Shown: piece after piece, positions 8,999 through 18,271 of the stretch
Position numbering within the stretch: position 1 is the stretch's first letter
How the letters are laid out: each line of letters opens with the position of its first letter
From: Lewinellaceae bacterium
GTDB taxonomy: Bacteria > Bacteroidota > Bacteroidia > Chitinophagales > Saprospiraceae
Reading direction: 5' to 3'
DNA: 64,000 bases
Assembly (NCBI GenBank): GCA_020636325.1
Contig: JACJYC010000007.1
Span: forward strand, 228,619-292,618
The notes under the pieces: model-generated
Database searches by the model: none
The model's input: only the letters and a program-made list of their open reading frames with translations
What the model was told of the DNA's origin: nothing
Translations under genes and position numbers: made by a program

Positions 8999-9039
8999 AG
9001 CGCTTTTTTTAACACCTTGATGCGGGCAGAAAAAGCGCT
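8999..9039. other. Hairpin AGCGCTTTTT / AAAAAGCGCT
   Basis: Perfect 10-bp arms (8999-9008 and 9030-9039) surround a 21-nt loop. A second palindrome, AAAAAGC-AA-GCTTTTT (8965-8980), lies just to the left. The poly-T/poly-A arms resemble a bidirectional terminator, yet no gene end is nearby. Confidence 0.4.
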
Positions 9040-9557
9040 ACTTGCTTTGAAGTTCACAAAGATAATTATAACTGCGGAAAAACCAAGCCCGGACCGGAAA
9101 AAAATATTGACGGACATTTGCCGGGTAATCCTGCGGGAATAAGCAGTGCCTGAATTCTTTTCGGAAGGGTTTGAATTGCTGTTGCATCAATGGTTCTGCC
9201 GGTCTTGAAAAGGAGGACGCTTTGGATGTCCCTTGTGCCGGATCAGGTGTGAAAAAAAATATTTTTTCGTGCAAAGGGAAAAAATAAATTCCAGGAATTA
9301 AATTAATAAAAGGCATAAAAAAAGATAAAAAAATCCTCTTATTCAGTCTTGCAGGACGAAAAAGGAAATTAATTGTAGAGATAATGAAATACGTCTAAGT
9401 TATAGTCTTATTTTTGAAATAGTTAAAATATTAAGAAATAATATACAATAAATAATTTTTGAGGGTTGTTGAGTAAATGAACTCGGCGTTTCGCAGGTGA
9501 AGGATAAGAAACCACCTGCAAAAGCGGCCGGGAATAATGCTATTTTTTTCAGCCGGG

Positions 9558-11177
9558 TTAAGGCGCTTTAAGTTTGTCTACCACAATACGCCGGTCTTGG
9601 GTAGACAAGGTCCATACGGTGTGAAAAATAAGCTTGCTGATCTTGGTCATTTTTTCAAAATTGATCTTCTCGATCGTGTCGGTCGGCCTGTGGTAATCCG
9701 CATGCGTACCGCTGAAATAGAAGATTGCCGGAATGCCGTTGACCGCAAAGTTGTAATGGTCGGACCGGTAATAATATCTGTTTGGATCATCCTCGGCGTT
9801 GTACGTGTAATCGAGCTCCAGATGGGTGTACGTTGAGTTGGCTTTTTCGTTGATCTCGTGCAGCTCGGAGCTCAGCCGGTCGGCTCCGATGACGTAGATA
9901 TAGTTTGGGTTGTCGGCGTGCTTGTTATCTACCCGGCCGATCATGTCAACATTCACATCGGCTACGGTATTGCTGAGCGGGAAAACCGGATGCGCCACAT
10001 AATATTGTGAGCCCAGCAATCCCTTTTCCTCACCCGAAACCAGCAGGACCAGTACGCTTCTCCGCGGGCCCATGCCGTTGCGTTTGGCCTCCACCAATGC
10101 CTGGCAGATTTCCAGGGCAGCGGAAGATCCGGTGCCGTTGTCGTCGGCGCCGTTGTAGATCTCATCCCCCTGTTTGCCGATATGGTCATAGTGGGCGGAC
10201 AGGACGACGACCTCGTCTTTCAACTTGGGGTCGGTACCTTCGACATACCCCAAAACATTTTCGCCCAGCAATTGCCGGACCTTTTTCTTTTGCAATATAC
10301 GGATTTTTGCCGGTAATGCAACAGGTTTAAGCTTACCTTTTTCCAACAACCGGGTGCTGGCCTTGGCAAGGCGTTTGAATTGGTTGCCGACGATATCTTT
10401 GGCCATTTCGGAAGTAATGAAGCAACTGTTGGCATAATTTTCTTCCGGATTTTCGCCCCAGCCCATATTCATCCCGGTGCCGATGATCGTGCGGCGGGCG
10501 GCACGGACGTGTTGCTTGAAATCATTGTCGATGATGAAGACCGTTGATGCGCCGTGTGCGCGGGCCGCTTTGAGTTTCCTGCTGATATCGGTTGACCATT
10601 CCGAAAGCCCCCGTTTGCCGGTGACCGTCGAAATGCTGTCTTTACTCAGGGGCTCGCCGGTGTAGATGAGGATAGCCTTGCCCTTCACATCCGGCGCATG
10701 CTTGTAATCATTGTAACGGCTGTCGTCAATACCGTAGCCCAGGAAGACCACCTCGTCATATTCGATCCAGTCGCGGTCGGCATTCTGGGCCGGGAAGGAA
10801 TAGAAATCCGTCAGGTGTTTCACGGGCTGGCCGTTGACCTCCATCCGGATCTCCGTCCAGTATTCAGAAATATAGGAGTAATGCTGGAAGTAGCCGTTGT
10901 CGTCGCCGATGGCCGGCAGTCCCAGTCCTTTGAAGATCTCGGCGATATAGGCAGCTGCTTTCTTCTGACCCGGCTCACCGGTTTCGCGCCCTTCCATCTC
11001 ATCGCTGGCCAGAATGCTGAGGTGCCGGTTAAGATCCTGGGCATTGATGGTTTCAGCCAGCCGTTCTTCATCCGATTGGGGATGAACCCGGCTATAGGCG
11101 CCCGGATTGTCCTGCGCCGGAGCATAGGCCAGCGGCAGGCAGGTGATCAACAGCGGAATGATTCTTTTTAATGACAT
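9558..11177 (-). CDS. M28 family zinc aminopeptidase with PA-like insert
   Basis: The 539-residue exported peptidase has a signal peptide (about residues 1-22, ending near APAQ). The C-terminal catalytic domain carries the expected M28 zinc ligands in order: AHYDHIG (first His), NGADDNGTGSS (bridging Asp), SGEEKGLLGS (catalytic Glu and Glu ligand), NVDMIGR (Asp) and the late His in FSGTHADYHRPTD. The region between about 120 and 290 looks like a protease-associated domain. It should remove N-terminal residues from peptides in the periplasm or outside the cell. It is the last gene of a minus-strand run, 47 bp after rpiB. Confidence 0.9.
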   Translation of the reverse strand: MSLKRIIPLLITCLPLAYAPAQDNPGAYSRVHPQSDEERLAETINAQDLNRHLSILASDEMEGRETGEPGQKKAAAYIAEIFKGLGLPAIGDDNGYFQHYSYISEYWTEIRMEVNGQPVKHLTDFYSFPAQNADRDWIEYDEVVFLGYGIDDSRYNDYKHAPDVKGKAILIYTGEPLSKDSISTVTGKRGLSEWSTDISRKLKAARAHGASTVFIIDNDFKQHVRAARRTIIGTGMNMGWGENPEENYANSCFITSEMAKDIVGNQFKRLAKASTRLLEKGKLKPVALPAKIRILQKKKVRQLLGENVLGYVEGTDPKLKDEVVVLSAHYDHIGKQGDEIYNGADDNGTGSSAALEICQALVEAKRNGMGPRRSVLVLLVSGEEKGLLGSQYYVAHPVFPLSNTVADVNVDMIGRVDNKHADNPNYIYVIGADRLSSELHEINEKANSTYTHLELDYTYNAEDDPNRYYYRSDHYNFAVNGIPAIFYFSGTHADYHRPTDTIEKINFEKMTKISKLIFHTVWTLSTQDRRIVVDKLKAP

Positions 11178-11224
11178 TTTCTCCCAGGTTTAGGAACATA
11201 AACAAAACAACCCGGCCGGCCACA

Positions 11225-11671
11225 TTATCCGCAGGAGATCTTGCCGACCCTCCGGGCATGGCGCCCGCCTTCAAATTCGGCGGACAGAAACGCCTTTACC
11301 GTATTCCTGGCTGTTTCTTCTGATATAAAACGCACGGGAAGGGCGATTATGTTTGCATCGTTGTGTTGCCGGGCCAGTGCAGCTAGTTCGGGCAACCAGC
11401 AAACCGCTGCCCGGACACCCTGGTGTTTATTGGCCGTAATAGCCACTCCGTTGCCGCTTCCGCAAAGCAAAATACCCAATGCTGCCCGGCCGCTTTCTAC
11501 CATATCGGCTACGGGGTGGGCAAAATCGGGATAATCAACCGAATCTGCGGAATGCGCGCCGAAATCCTCCACCTGCAGCCCCTCGCCTGTCAAAACCTCG
11601 ATAACGGCTGCCTTGTAGGGAAAACCGGCGTGATCGCACCCTACGGCTATTATTTTATGGCTTTCCATCAT
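11225..11671 (-). CDS. rpiB: Ribose-5-phosphate isomerase B
   Basis: This 148-residue cytoplasmic enzyme interconverts ribose-5-phosphate and ribulose-5-phosphate in the pentose phosphate pathway. RpiB features are present: VGCDHAGFPYK at the start, ILLCGSGNGVAITANKHQGVRAA with the active-site Cys and the phosphate-binding segment, and HNDANIIALPVRF near 100. The length is normal. The start overlaps the stop of the upstream glycosyltransferase gene as ATGA, indicating translational coupling. An alternative ATG one codon later is possible. Confidence 0.95.
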   Translation of the reverse strand: MMESHKIIAVGCDHAGFPYKAAVIEVLTGEGLQVEDFGAHSADSVDYPDFAHPVADMVESGRAALGILLCGSGNGVAITANKHQGVRAAVCWLPELAALARQHNDANIIALPVRFISEETARNTVKAFLSAEFEGGRHARRVGKISCG

Positions 11672-14600
11672 TGGATATCCGGTGAATCCAGGTCGTCAAG
11701 GACGGGGATCGAACCGGGATCTTCCTCTTGGGAATCCTCCAGCATGACCGGTTTGAAAAAGGCCTGCATTTTTTCGTAGAATTCGGTATCGTTGTTCTTC
11801 TTGATCTCTTCCAGTATCCGGTCCATGACGTTGTAAGCCACCCGGAAATCGCTTTCGTAGCTGGTGGCGAGCGTTTTATTGCTCAACGATTCGTAAAAGG
11901 CCAGGTGATCCTTGGTTTCCCTGGCCAGTATTTCGAGGTGCGGCTTGGCCTTGTCATAGGCATTGGCCTCAAAATAAACGTCGAGCATCATCATGGTGCG
12001 GTAGTCGTAGGGGAAGTTCATTTCCGGGAACGACTCGAAGTACTTGTCAATGAGCGCGAGCGCCTTGTCGCGCTTGTCTTCCCGCAGCAGGGCAAATGCC
12101 GCCCGGCGGATGCCGAACTGCATGCTCTGGATGCTGGGCGTATAGCTCCGGTCGACAAACAGGTGCATTTTATCAAAATTGCCCCAGCGGAACTTGGTCA
12201 TCACGTTTTCATAGAATTTCTCGGTATCTACCCGGCCGCTGCCCAGCACGCCGTAGATGGATTCACCGCGCGTACGGACCGGAATGATGCGCAAGGCCAG
12301 GCCTTCAAGCTGCATATAATCGTCGAGCCCGAAAAATTTCTCCGGCCGGCAGGTGACGGCGAAATAAACCGGCCGGTCCCACAGGTTGGAGGCGATGACG
12401 TCGAGAATGGCAATATCATCCTTGATGAGATAATCCTGCCGGATGGTGATGGGGATCTCCGACACGATATTGGCGGTGTCGCTTTCAGGCACCACCCCTT
12501 TGTTCAGCACTTCCGCCTTATTGACCGGGATGTACAGGTTGTGGGTCTCGTAATGGGTTTCAAATTCGCGGCCGCTGGCTGCGGGGAGCGGTTTATCCTT
12601 GGCCAGTTCCCTGAGGAAAGCGTCGATCGAAATCCGCGGATCCCGCGCGGGGTTGTAATTCTGGTCGTTGGCAGCAGGTGTATAGAAAGGCACCTGATTG
12701 CGGTTTTTACCCCGGTATTTATCGGATGGAATGGTCAGTTTGAGCGGCGGAGAGTCGTTGACCTTCCGGCGCAGCAGGTCGATATACCAGTCGACGGCGA
12801 TGAGGCTGAGGTTGACCACCCGCACATCGGTCCGGATATTTTCCACCTCCTGGGCGTACCAGAGCGGATAGGTGTCATTGTCGCCGTAGGTGAAGATAAT
12901 GGCATTCTTTTCAACCGAGTTCAGGAAATTGGACGCATAATCCCGGGAAGCGGTGATGTGCATCCGGCTGTGATCGTCAAAATTCTGGGTACCCATCAGG
13001 ATGGGCGCCGACAGGACGATAAGGGTGGACAGGACCGCCGTAACCGGACTGCTTTGCTGCATGAACCTGCGGGCCAGCGAGAAAATGGCCAGCACGCCCA
13101 TGCCGATCCAGATGCAGAAGGTGAAGAAGGACCCCACGAGTACGTAATCCCGTTCCCGCGGCTCCATCGGCGGCTGGTTGGAATAAATAATGATCCCGAT
13201 ACCCGTTATGATGAACAACGACATCAGTGCAATGAAATCGTTCTTGCGCCGCCGGGCGTGGAAGAACAATCCGATCAGGCCGAACAGGAAGGGGAGTGCG
13301 TAGTATTTATTGCGGGCCGGATCCTTCAATTCTGATTCCGGCAGTTTGTCGAGATTGCCCAACCTCAGTTCGTCCAGGAATTTGATCCCCGTGATCCAAT
13401 GGCCTTTGGATTTATCCCAGGGTTCGAAGCCCTGTTCGCCGTTTTGCCGGCCGGAGAAATTCCACATGAAATAGCGGAAATACATCCAGCCGATCTGGTA
13501 ACTGACCAGGAAGCTGATGTTATCGATCTGGTTAGGACGCGTAGAGGGCAGGGGTTTATCCGGGTTGAGGCCCATCCATCGTTTGTATTGGCGGGGCCGG
13601 TTCTGGGTGCCGTCGCCCATGCGGGGGAAGAGCATCATGTCCGCGGGCTCATAGTTGACATCCACTTTGTAATCGGTATATTCGTAGTGGTCGCCGACAC
13701 GGCCGTAGCGGTCGCTGAATTCATAACCGGTTCCGTCCCGCTTGATGCGGCCTTCAAAACTCGGACCGTAAACAAGCGGCCGTTCGCCGTATTGCTCCCG
13801 GTTGAGGTAGGGGACCAGCCGGAAGGGGTCGGTCGGACGGTTCATGTTGATGGGCGGATCCACGTTCGCGCGGATCACCACAATCCCGATGGTGGAGAAC
13901 GCAATTACAAACAACAGCGCGGAGACCGTAATGTTCTGAACCAGAGCATTGCCGTTCTTGTGCGCGTAGCGCAAACCGAAATAAATCACGCCGGCAACAA
14001 AGAGCAACGTGGGAATAATGCCTGAATTGAAGGGAAGACCAAGGTCGTTGACCATGATCAGGTCAAAAAATGCCCACATCTTGGGAAGCCCTACGATGAC
14101 CAGTTTCTGGACTGCAGCAATGATCAGCACGCCTGCGCCTGCTGCCGCGGCCATTCCCAGGAAAGTATGTTCCTTGTATTTTTTGAAATAATAGAACAAA
14201 GCAAGCGCCGGGAAAGTCAGCAAGCTCAGCAAGTGAACGCCGATGGAAAGGCCGGCGGCGTAAATGGTGAAAAACAACCAACGGTCGCTTTGCGGCGTAT
14301 CCGGAAGTGAAAACCATTTCACGGTCGACCACAAAGTCAGGGTCGTAAAGAAAGTGGACATGGCGTACACTTCGCCTTCAACGGCTGAAAACCAGACAGA
14401 AGAGCAGAATGCGGTAGCCAACCCGGCTACAAGACCGGCGCCTCCGATGGCAATAGCCTGACCGGTATCCGGGTCCTCATCCCGGCCGCTGACGGCCAGC
14501 TTGCCCAGGATGATGGTCGTCCAGCAGATCAATGCGGCGGCGAACGCCGTACAAATGCCGGACATCAGGTTGACGGCAAATGCTATATCCTGCGGATCGC

Positions 14601-14817
14601 TCGATAACAGGGAGGCAACCCAGGTGAACATGCGGCCGATCAGCACAAACAGCGGAGCGCCGGGCGGGTGCACAACCTGGAGTTTGTAGGCCCCGAGGAT
14701 GAATTCTCCGCAATCCCAGAGGCTTCCGACTCGTTCAGCTGAAAAATAATATACCGTGAGCGCAATGGCAAAGACCAGCCATCCGGCGATTTTCTGGATT
14801 CCTTTTAACGATCCCAT
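11668..14817 (-). CDS. DUF2723 (GT117) polytopic membrane glycosyltransferase
   Basis: The 1049-residue protein opens with the DUF2723 signature: an N-terminal TM helix, then SLWDCGEFILGAYKLQVVHPPGAPLF (about 32-57), with the acidic DCGE and HPPGAP loop typical of GT-C enzymes. About a dozen membrane helices run to roughly residue 610 (including YYALPFLFGLIGLFF and VGSFFTFCIWIGMGVLA). A large C-terminal domain follows, predicted to be periplasmic with helical repeats towards the end (about 850-1030). The family is related to eukaryotic TMEM260 O-mannosyltransferase, so protein glycosylation is plausible; donor and acceptor are inferred only. It is coupled to rpiB. Confidence 0.85.
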   Translation of the reverse strand: MGSLKGIQKIAGWLVFAIALTVYYFSAERVGSLWDCGEFILGAYKLQVVHPPGAPLFVLIGRMFTWVASLLSSDPQDIAFAVNLMSGICTAFAAALICWTTIILGKLAVSGRDEDPDTGQAIAIGGAGLVAGLATAFCSSVWFSAVEGEVYAMSTFFTTLTLWSTVKWFSLPDTPQSDRWLFFTIYAAGLSIGVHLLSLLTFPALALFYYFKKYKEHTFLGMAAAAGAGVLIIAAVQKLVIVGLPKMWAFFDLIMVNDLGLPFNSGIIPTLLFVAGVIYFGLRYAHKNGNALVQNITVSALLFVIAFSTIGIVVIRANVDPPINMNRPTDPFRLVPYLNREQYGERPLVYGPSFEGRIKRDGTGYEFSDRYGRVGDHYEYTDYKVDVNYEPADMMLFPRMGDGTQNRPRQYKRWMGLNPDKPLPSTRPNQIDNISFLVSYQIGWMYFRYFMWNFSGRQNGEQGFEPWDKSKGHWITGIKFLDELRLGNLDKLPESELKDPARNKYYALPFLFGLIGLFFHARRRKNDFIALMSLFIITGIGIIIYSNQPPMEPRERDYVLVGSFFTFCIWIGMGVLAIFSLARRFMQQSSPVTAVLSTLIVLSAPILMGTQNFDDHSRMHITASRDYASNFLNSVEKNAIIFTYGDNDTYPLWYAQEVENIRTDVRVVNLSLIAVDWYIDLLRRKVNDSPPLKLTIPSDKYRGKNRNQVPFYTPAANDQNYNPARDPRISIDAFLRELAKDKPLPAASGREFETHYETHNLYIPVNKAEVLNKGVVPESDTANIVSEIPITIRQDYLIKDDIAILDVIASNLWDRPVYFAVTCRPEKFFGLDDYMQLEGLALRIIPVRTRGESIYGVLGSGRVDTEKFYENVMTKFRWGNFDKMHLFVDRSYTPSIQSMQFGIRRAAFALLREDKRDKALALIDKYFESFPEMNFPYDYRTMMMLDVYFEANAYDKAKPHLEILARETKDHLAFYESLSNKTLATSYESDFRVAYNVMDRILEEIKKNNDTEFYEKMQAFFKPVMLEDSQEEDPGSIPVLDDLDSPDIQ

Positions 14818-14862
14818 GAATTTATCTCTACTGATTTAACAGTGCGTTTCATTATTGAACAG

Positions 14863-14870
14863 CAAAAGTA
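14863..14870 (-). promoter_or_regulatory. Bacteroidota -7 element for the DUF2723 gene
   Basis: On the minus strand this reads TACTTTTG, matching TAnnTTTG. It lies 46 bp upstream of the ATG at 14817, so transcription would begin about 40 nt before the start codon. Confidence 0.45.
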
Positions 14871-14982
14871 AAAAAATATTACATAGGGCGCGGCAATGGG
14901 TACATTCTATAAACGATTGCCTTTTTTGAGGTGGATGGGTTTATGGTTGGGCGTCCGTTGTAGCTTCGACTTCGCTCACCTA

Positions 14983-15150
14983 CCCAACTGCCCACTGCCA
15001 ATTGCCAACTGACCACTGCCAACTGCCAACTGCCAACTGCCAACTGCCCACTGCCAACTGCCAACTGATAACTGCCCACTGCCCACTGCCCACTGCCAAC
15101 TGCCAACTGCCAACTGCCAACTGCCAACTGCCAACTGCCAACTGCCAACT
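14983..15150. repeat. Heptad tandem array, about 24 units of CAACTGC type
   Basis: About 24 heptads fill 168 bp. The main unit is CAACTGC on the plus strand, with variants such as CCACTGC and GATAACT. It begins 68 bp after the porZ stop, and in the porZ direction it reads AGTTGGC/AGTGGGC. It is one orientation throughout. Because 7 is not a multiple of 3 and the unit has no stop, all frames stay open, yielding false proteins with repeats of WQLAVGS. Confidence 0.95.
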
Positions 15151-15217
15151 ATTTCATTATTATAAACTAACAGCCGATTGTTCATCCAATCGACCACGTC
15201 GCGGCATGGCGAATCAA

Positions 15218-17593
15218 TTAATTAATAATCAATATCTTAGCCACAGCGCCGTCCGCTTTGCCGAAGCCGATTTCCGATGGGTTGGTGGCGGCAAAGACCA
15301 GGTAAACGCCCGATTGCGCCTTTCGCCCCCTGTAGTCGCGGCCGTCCCAAACGGCTTGCCCGCCGAGGGCTTCGGTTTCGTAGACCAATCTGCCGTTGAC
15401 ATCCGTGATCTTGACGCTGGCGTTCCGGGCCAATCCTTTGATGGCGATCGGGCCGTCGTATTCCGGCCGTACGGGATTCGGGAACACCAGCACGTCCTTC
15501 CTGTTGACCCGCCCGCCTTCTATGGCGTCGCTCTGGTAGGAGATCAGCCCTTTGGCGGTGCCGATGAAGACCTCTCCGCTTTCCTGGTCAACGGCGATGC
15601 TGTAAATCGCGTTGTCGAACAGCGGTGAATTGTCCTTTGTAAAGTGGTGGATCTCCGTTTTGCCGTCCGGCGAAAGCAGAAAAACGCCGTTGGAAGTGCC
15701 GACCCATTTCCGGTTTGCTCCGTCGACGGCGATGGCCGTGACATTTTGCGTTTCCAGCAGGTAGGCGCCGAATCCGTCGCGGTCGCTTTCCACAATCCGG
15801 CGGGTGCCTTTACAGGCTTCGTCAAACGCGCTGGCGCCGCACTCGAAGATGGTAACGCCCTGGTCCGTGCCGACCCATACATCGCCGTCGAGGTCCACCG
15901 CCAGGCAGTTGGTGGTATTGGTGGGCAGGTTGCTGTTGGTGGAGGAGAACACCCGGCAGCGGTCGTCGGAAGGATCTTCCAGGATGCCCGAATCGAAAAC
16001 CATCACCCCGGCCTGTCCGTTGCCGATGATGAACCACTTGTAGTTGTTATTATCGACGCCGACCTGGAACAATGCGGTCTGACTGCAGGTCTGACCGAAG
16101 TTCAGCCAATTGCCGTTGGCTGTAAAAACGGAGATGGATTTGCCCGATGCGGCGGAGTGATTGGCGACCCACAGGTTGCCGTCCTGGTCAAACGCGAGGC
16201 CGCCGATCTTGGTCCTTTTCTCTTCGTTGAGCGCCTGTTGCAGGGAGGAGTTCTTTTCGTTATAGAGGGTGAGCTGGTCGCCGTCGAATTCGACGATGCC
16301 CTCCAGGAAGGAAGCGGCGTATACCTTGCCGTTGACGGGGTTGATGGTCACGGCGATCATATCAAAAAGGTCGTCGTCCCTTCCGGTTTGGGTGTTTTTG
16401 TCCTCTCCCCGCATGGTCTCGTTATTTTCCCGGTTGTAGATGGTCCAGTTACCGTCTTTCAGTACGGCTACGCCGTCCACTTTGAAGGTCGGGCTCAGGG
16501 TCTGGTTGAGGGCGCCCGAAGCGAGCCATACCTGGCCGTTGCCCGCGGCGAGGCTCCAGACGCTTTCAGAGAACGGCGAATTGAGCTCCGTAATATTGCA
16601 GAAACTGTCGTTTACGCCGTTCAGCATCCGGAAAGTGCGCCATTTGTCGCCGAACCAGATGCGCCCCTTGTCGTCCTCCACACCGTAGTAAGGATCGCCG
16701 ATACAACCTGCGCTGAGTTCGCCCGAACCGCCGTCGGGTCCGAACCAGAACGCTCTGCCCCGGCCGCCGCAAGAGCCGCCGTTGCAACCATAGCCCGCCA
16801 GCAAATGGGTCGGACCGGCGGAAATATAGCGGGTGTACAAGCCGCTTTCCGGAGCAAAGACCAATTGCGGAGCATTTGTTCCGTCATACAGAAAGAGGTT
16901 GTCGTCTATATCCAGGTATAATTTGCCGTCATATACGGCCATTGCGTGCGTCCCATAATCCTCCGGGAAGCCTTCTCCGGCGTCAAGCCGCTGCCACCGC
17001 CCGAATTCTTCCACAAAAGCCTCATCGGATGCAACCCGGTAAATGCCCTCGCCGGTGGCGATGTAATAATCGCCCTGCCACAGCGCCACGGCATTGACGG
17101 GCACGCCGGTAAAGGTGGTGGCCTCCAGTTTGGCTGTTTCAACATTCAAAATGGAAAAACCGAGGCTGGTGGCCAGCAATGCCCGGCCGCCGTCCAGCGG
17201 AAAGATGTCATTGATCGATTTTTCACCGGGCAGGTTGACAAAATTTTTGAACTGGGGAATGGACACGACCACCTTCCCGTCCTGCCACAGATCGATCAGG
17301 CCGCTGTCGTAAGCAATGATCAGCAGATTGGAACCCGGATGATAGCGCAGCAGCCGGATGCCCGTTTCGGACAGCCCTTCGGTTGTGGTGAATCGCCGGA
17401 CGGACCGTTCCTCCTTGTCCATGGTCACCAACGACCAGCGGGTGCCCCAGAATACGGTTGACTCGTTCTGCGTGACCCATTGCCCGTAGGAATAGGGCAG
17501 ATGCGAACGCCACTGGCCGATCGGCAGGGCATTTTGCCCCGAGAGATGGGCAAAAATCAGGAAACATGCGGCAACAGGTATGAAACGAAACAT
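15218..17593 (-). CDS. porZ: PorZ-like beta-propeller protein with T9SS C-terminal domain
   Basis: The 791-residue exported protein starts with a signal peptide (about 1-19). Two-component-regulator-type propeller repeats follow, forming two seven-bladed propellers: for example FTTTEGLSETGIRLLRYHP (68-86), IWFGDKWRTFRML, DGDVWVGTDQGVTIFE (about 570) and RKWVGTSNGVFLLSPDG. The end (VFPNPVRPEYDG to AKILIIN, about 700-791) is a type A T9SS sorting domain. The N-terminal part resembles PorZ, a surface component of the T9SS attachment complex that binds anionic lipopolysaccharide in Porphyromonas. Length (776 in P. gingivalis) agrees. A generic propeller sensor is the main alternative. Confidence 0.8.
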   Translation of the reverse strand: MFRFIPVAACFLIFAHLSGQNALPIGQWRSHLPYSYGQWVTQNESTVFWGTRWSLVTMDKEERSVRRFTTTEGLSETGIRLLRYHPGSNLLIIAYDSGLIDLWQDGKVVVSIPQFKNFVNLPGEKSINDIFPLDGGRALLATSLGFSILNVETAKLEATTFTGVPVNAVALWQGDYYIATGEGIYRVASDEAFVEEFGRWQRLDAGEGFPEDYGTHAMAVYDGKLYLDIDDNLFLYDGTNAPQLVFAPESGLYTRYISAGPTHLLAGYGCNGGSCGGRGRAFWFGPDGGSGELSAGCIGDPYYGVEDDKGRIWFGDKWRTFRMLNGVNDSFCNITELNSPFSESVWSLAAGNGQVWLASGALNQTLSPTFKVDGVAVLKDGNWTIYNRENNETMRGEDKNTQTGRDDDLFDMIAVTINPVNGKVYAASFLEGIVEFDGDQLTLYNEKNSSLQQALNEEKRTKIGGLAFDQDGNLWVANHSAASGKSISVFTANGNWLNFGQTCSQTALFQVGVDNNNYKWFIIGNGQAGVMVFDSGILEDPSDDRCRVFSSTNSNLPTNTTNCLAVDLDGDVWVGTDQGVTIFECGASAFDEACKGTRRIVESDRDGFGAYLLETQNVTAIAVDGANRKWVGTSNGVFLLSPDGKTEIHHFTKDNSPLFDNAIYSIAVDQESGEVFIGTAKGLISYQSDAIEGGRVNRKDVLVFPNPVRPEYDGPIAIKGLARNASVKITDVNGRLVYETEALGGQAVWDGRDYRGRKAQSGVYLVFAATNPSEIGFGKADGAVAKILIIN

Positions 17594-17677
17594 AAATTCC
17601 TTGGTTTTGAAACACTAAAATAACATGCGGCCCGGAAAAATATTGTCCTGCAAATTCGGATTAATAACCGCAGGTCG

Positions 17678-18271
17678 TCAGGCTTGCTTTTTGCGGTACA
17701 GCCCGCTGGCGCCGATGTATTCGGCTACCGGATCAGGGACGAGGTATTGGATGGGCTTGCCTTCGGCAATGCACCCGCGGATATAGGTGGAAGAGATCTG
17801 CATGAGCGGCGCCTCGAAAAACCGGACATTCGGGTGGTCCGAATATAGGTCGGTTTCGTAGCTCGGCCGCTTGTAAACGTATATCTCATAGTCCCGAAGG
17901 AGGACTTCATAGTTTTTCCATTTTTCAAGCGTGGCCAGGTTGTCGCCCCCCATGATGAGCGCAAAATGGTCGTCGGGATGCTTTTCCCGCAGGTAGATCA
18001 GGGTATCGACGGTGTAGGAAGGTTTGGGCAGGTGAAATTCGATATCCGATGCCCGGAGGAGAGGGTTATTGCCGATGGCGAGCCGGACGAGGTGAAGGCG
18101 ATCGTAATCGCGGGCCAGGCCGGCTTTGTTTTTCAACGGATTTTGCGGAGAAACCACCATCCAGACCTGGTCGAGGTCCGTCTGGGTCGCCATATAATTG
18201 GCAATGATCATATGGCCGGTATGGACGGGGTTGAAAGAGCCGAAAAAGAGGCCTATTTTTCTGGGCTTCAT
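17678..18271 (-). CDS. nadD: Nicotinate-nucleotide adenylyltransferase
   Basis: The 197-residue cytoplasmic enzyme joins nicotinate mononucleotide and ATP to form deamido-NAD in NAD synthesis. It has the nucleotidyltransferase motif GLFFGSFNPVHTGH (near residues 6-19) and the C-terminal ISSTYIR motif. The ATG at 18271 is chosen because it puts the motif at the usual distance from the N-terminus. A longer frame to 18328 only adds sequence lying inside the upstream gene. Start and upstream stop overlap as ATGA, so translation is probably coupled to the lipoprotein gene. Confidence 0.95.
   Translation of the reverse strand: MKPRKIGLFFGSFNPVHTGHMIIANYMATQTDLDQVWMVVSPQNPLKNKAGLARDYDRLHLVRLAIGNNPLLRASDIEFHLPKPSYTVDTLIYLREKHPDDHFALIMGGDNLATLEKWKNYEVLLRDYEIYVYKRPSYETDLYSDHPNVRFFEAPLMQISSTYIRGCIAEGKPIQYLVPDPVAEYIGASGLYRKKQA

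Larger units (their letters stand above)
8595..9557. other. AT-rich non-coding stretch with palindromes
   Basis: These 963 bp lie between the 5' end of the DUF1015 gene and the 3' end of the M28 peptidase gene. From about 8700 to 9480 the sequence is markedly AT-rich compared with its neighbours. Short open frames (for example 8905-9117 and 9038-9316, minus) have low-complexity translations and no recognisable family. Several inverted repeats occur: 8632-8657, 8965-8980, 8999-9039 and 9493-9519. It may be a gene remnant or a regulatory/RNA region. I cannot assign one. Confidence 0.6.
14818..15217. other. Intergenic region with promoter and heptad array
   Basis: These 400 bp separate the 3' end of porZ from the 5' end of the DUF2723 gene. 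They hold a -7 promoter element for the latter (14863-14870) and a 168-bp heptad array (14983-15150). No gene is supportable; the open frames across the array are products of the repeat. Confidence 0.7.

Noticed and set aside
9038..9316. Minus-strand open frame of 92 codons in the AT-rich spacer
   Set aside because: No recognisable family, no promoter, and a Phe-rich composition typical of AT-rich non-coding DNA.
14879..15628. Open frames across the heptad array (proteins with repeated WQLAVGS or NCQLPTA)
   Set aside because: They result from a stop-free 7-bp repeat read in shifting frames and run into the antisense of porZ.
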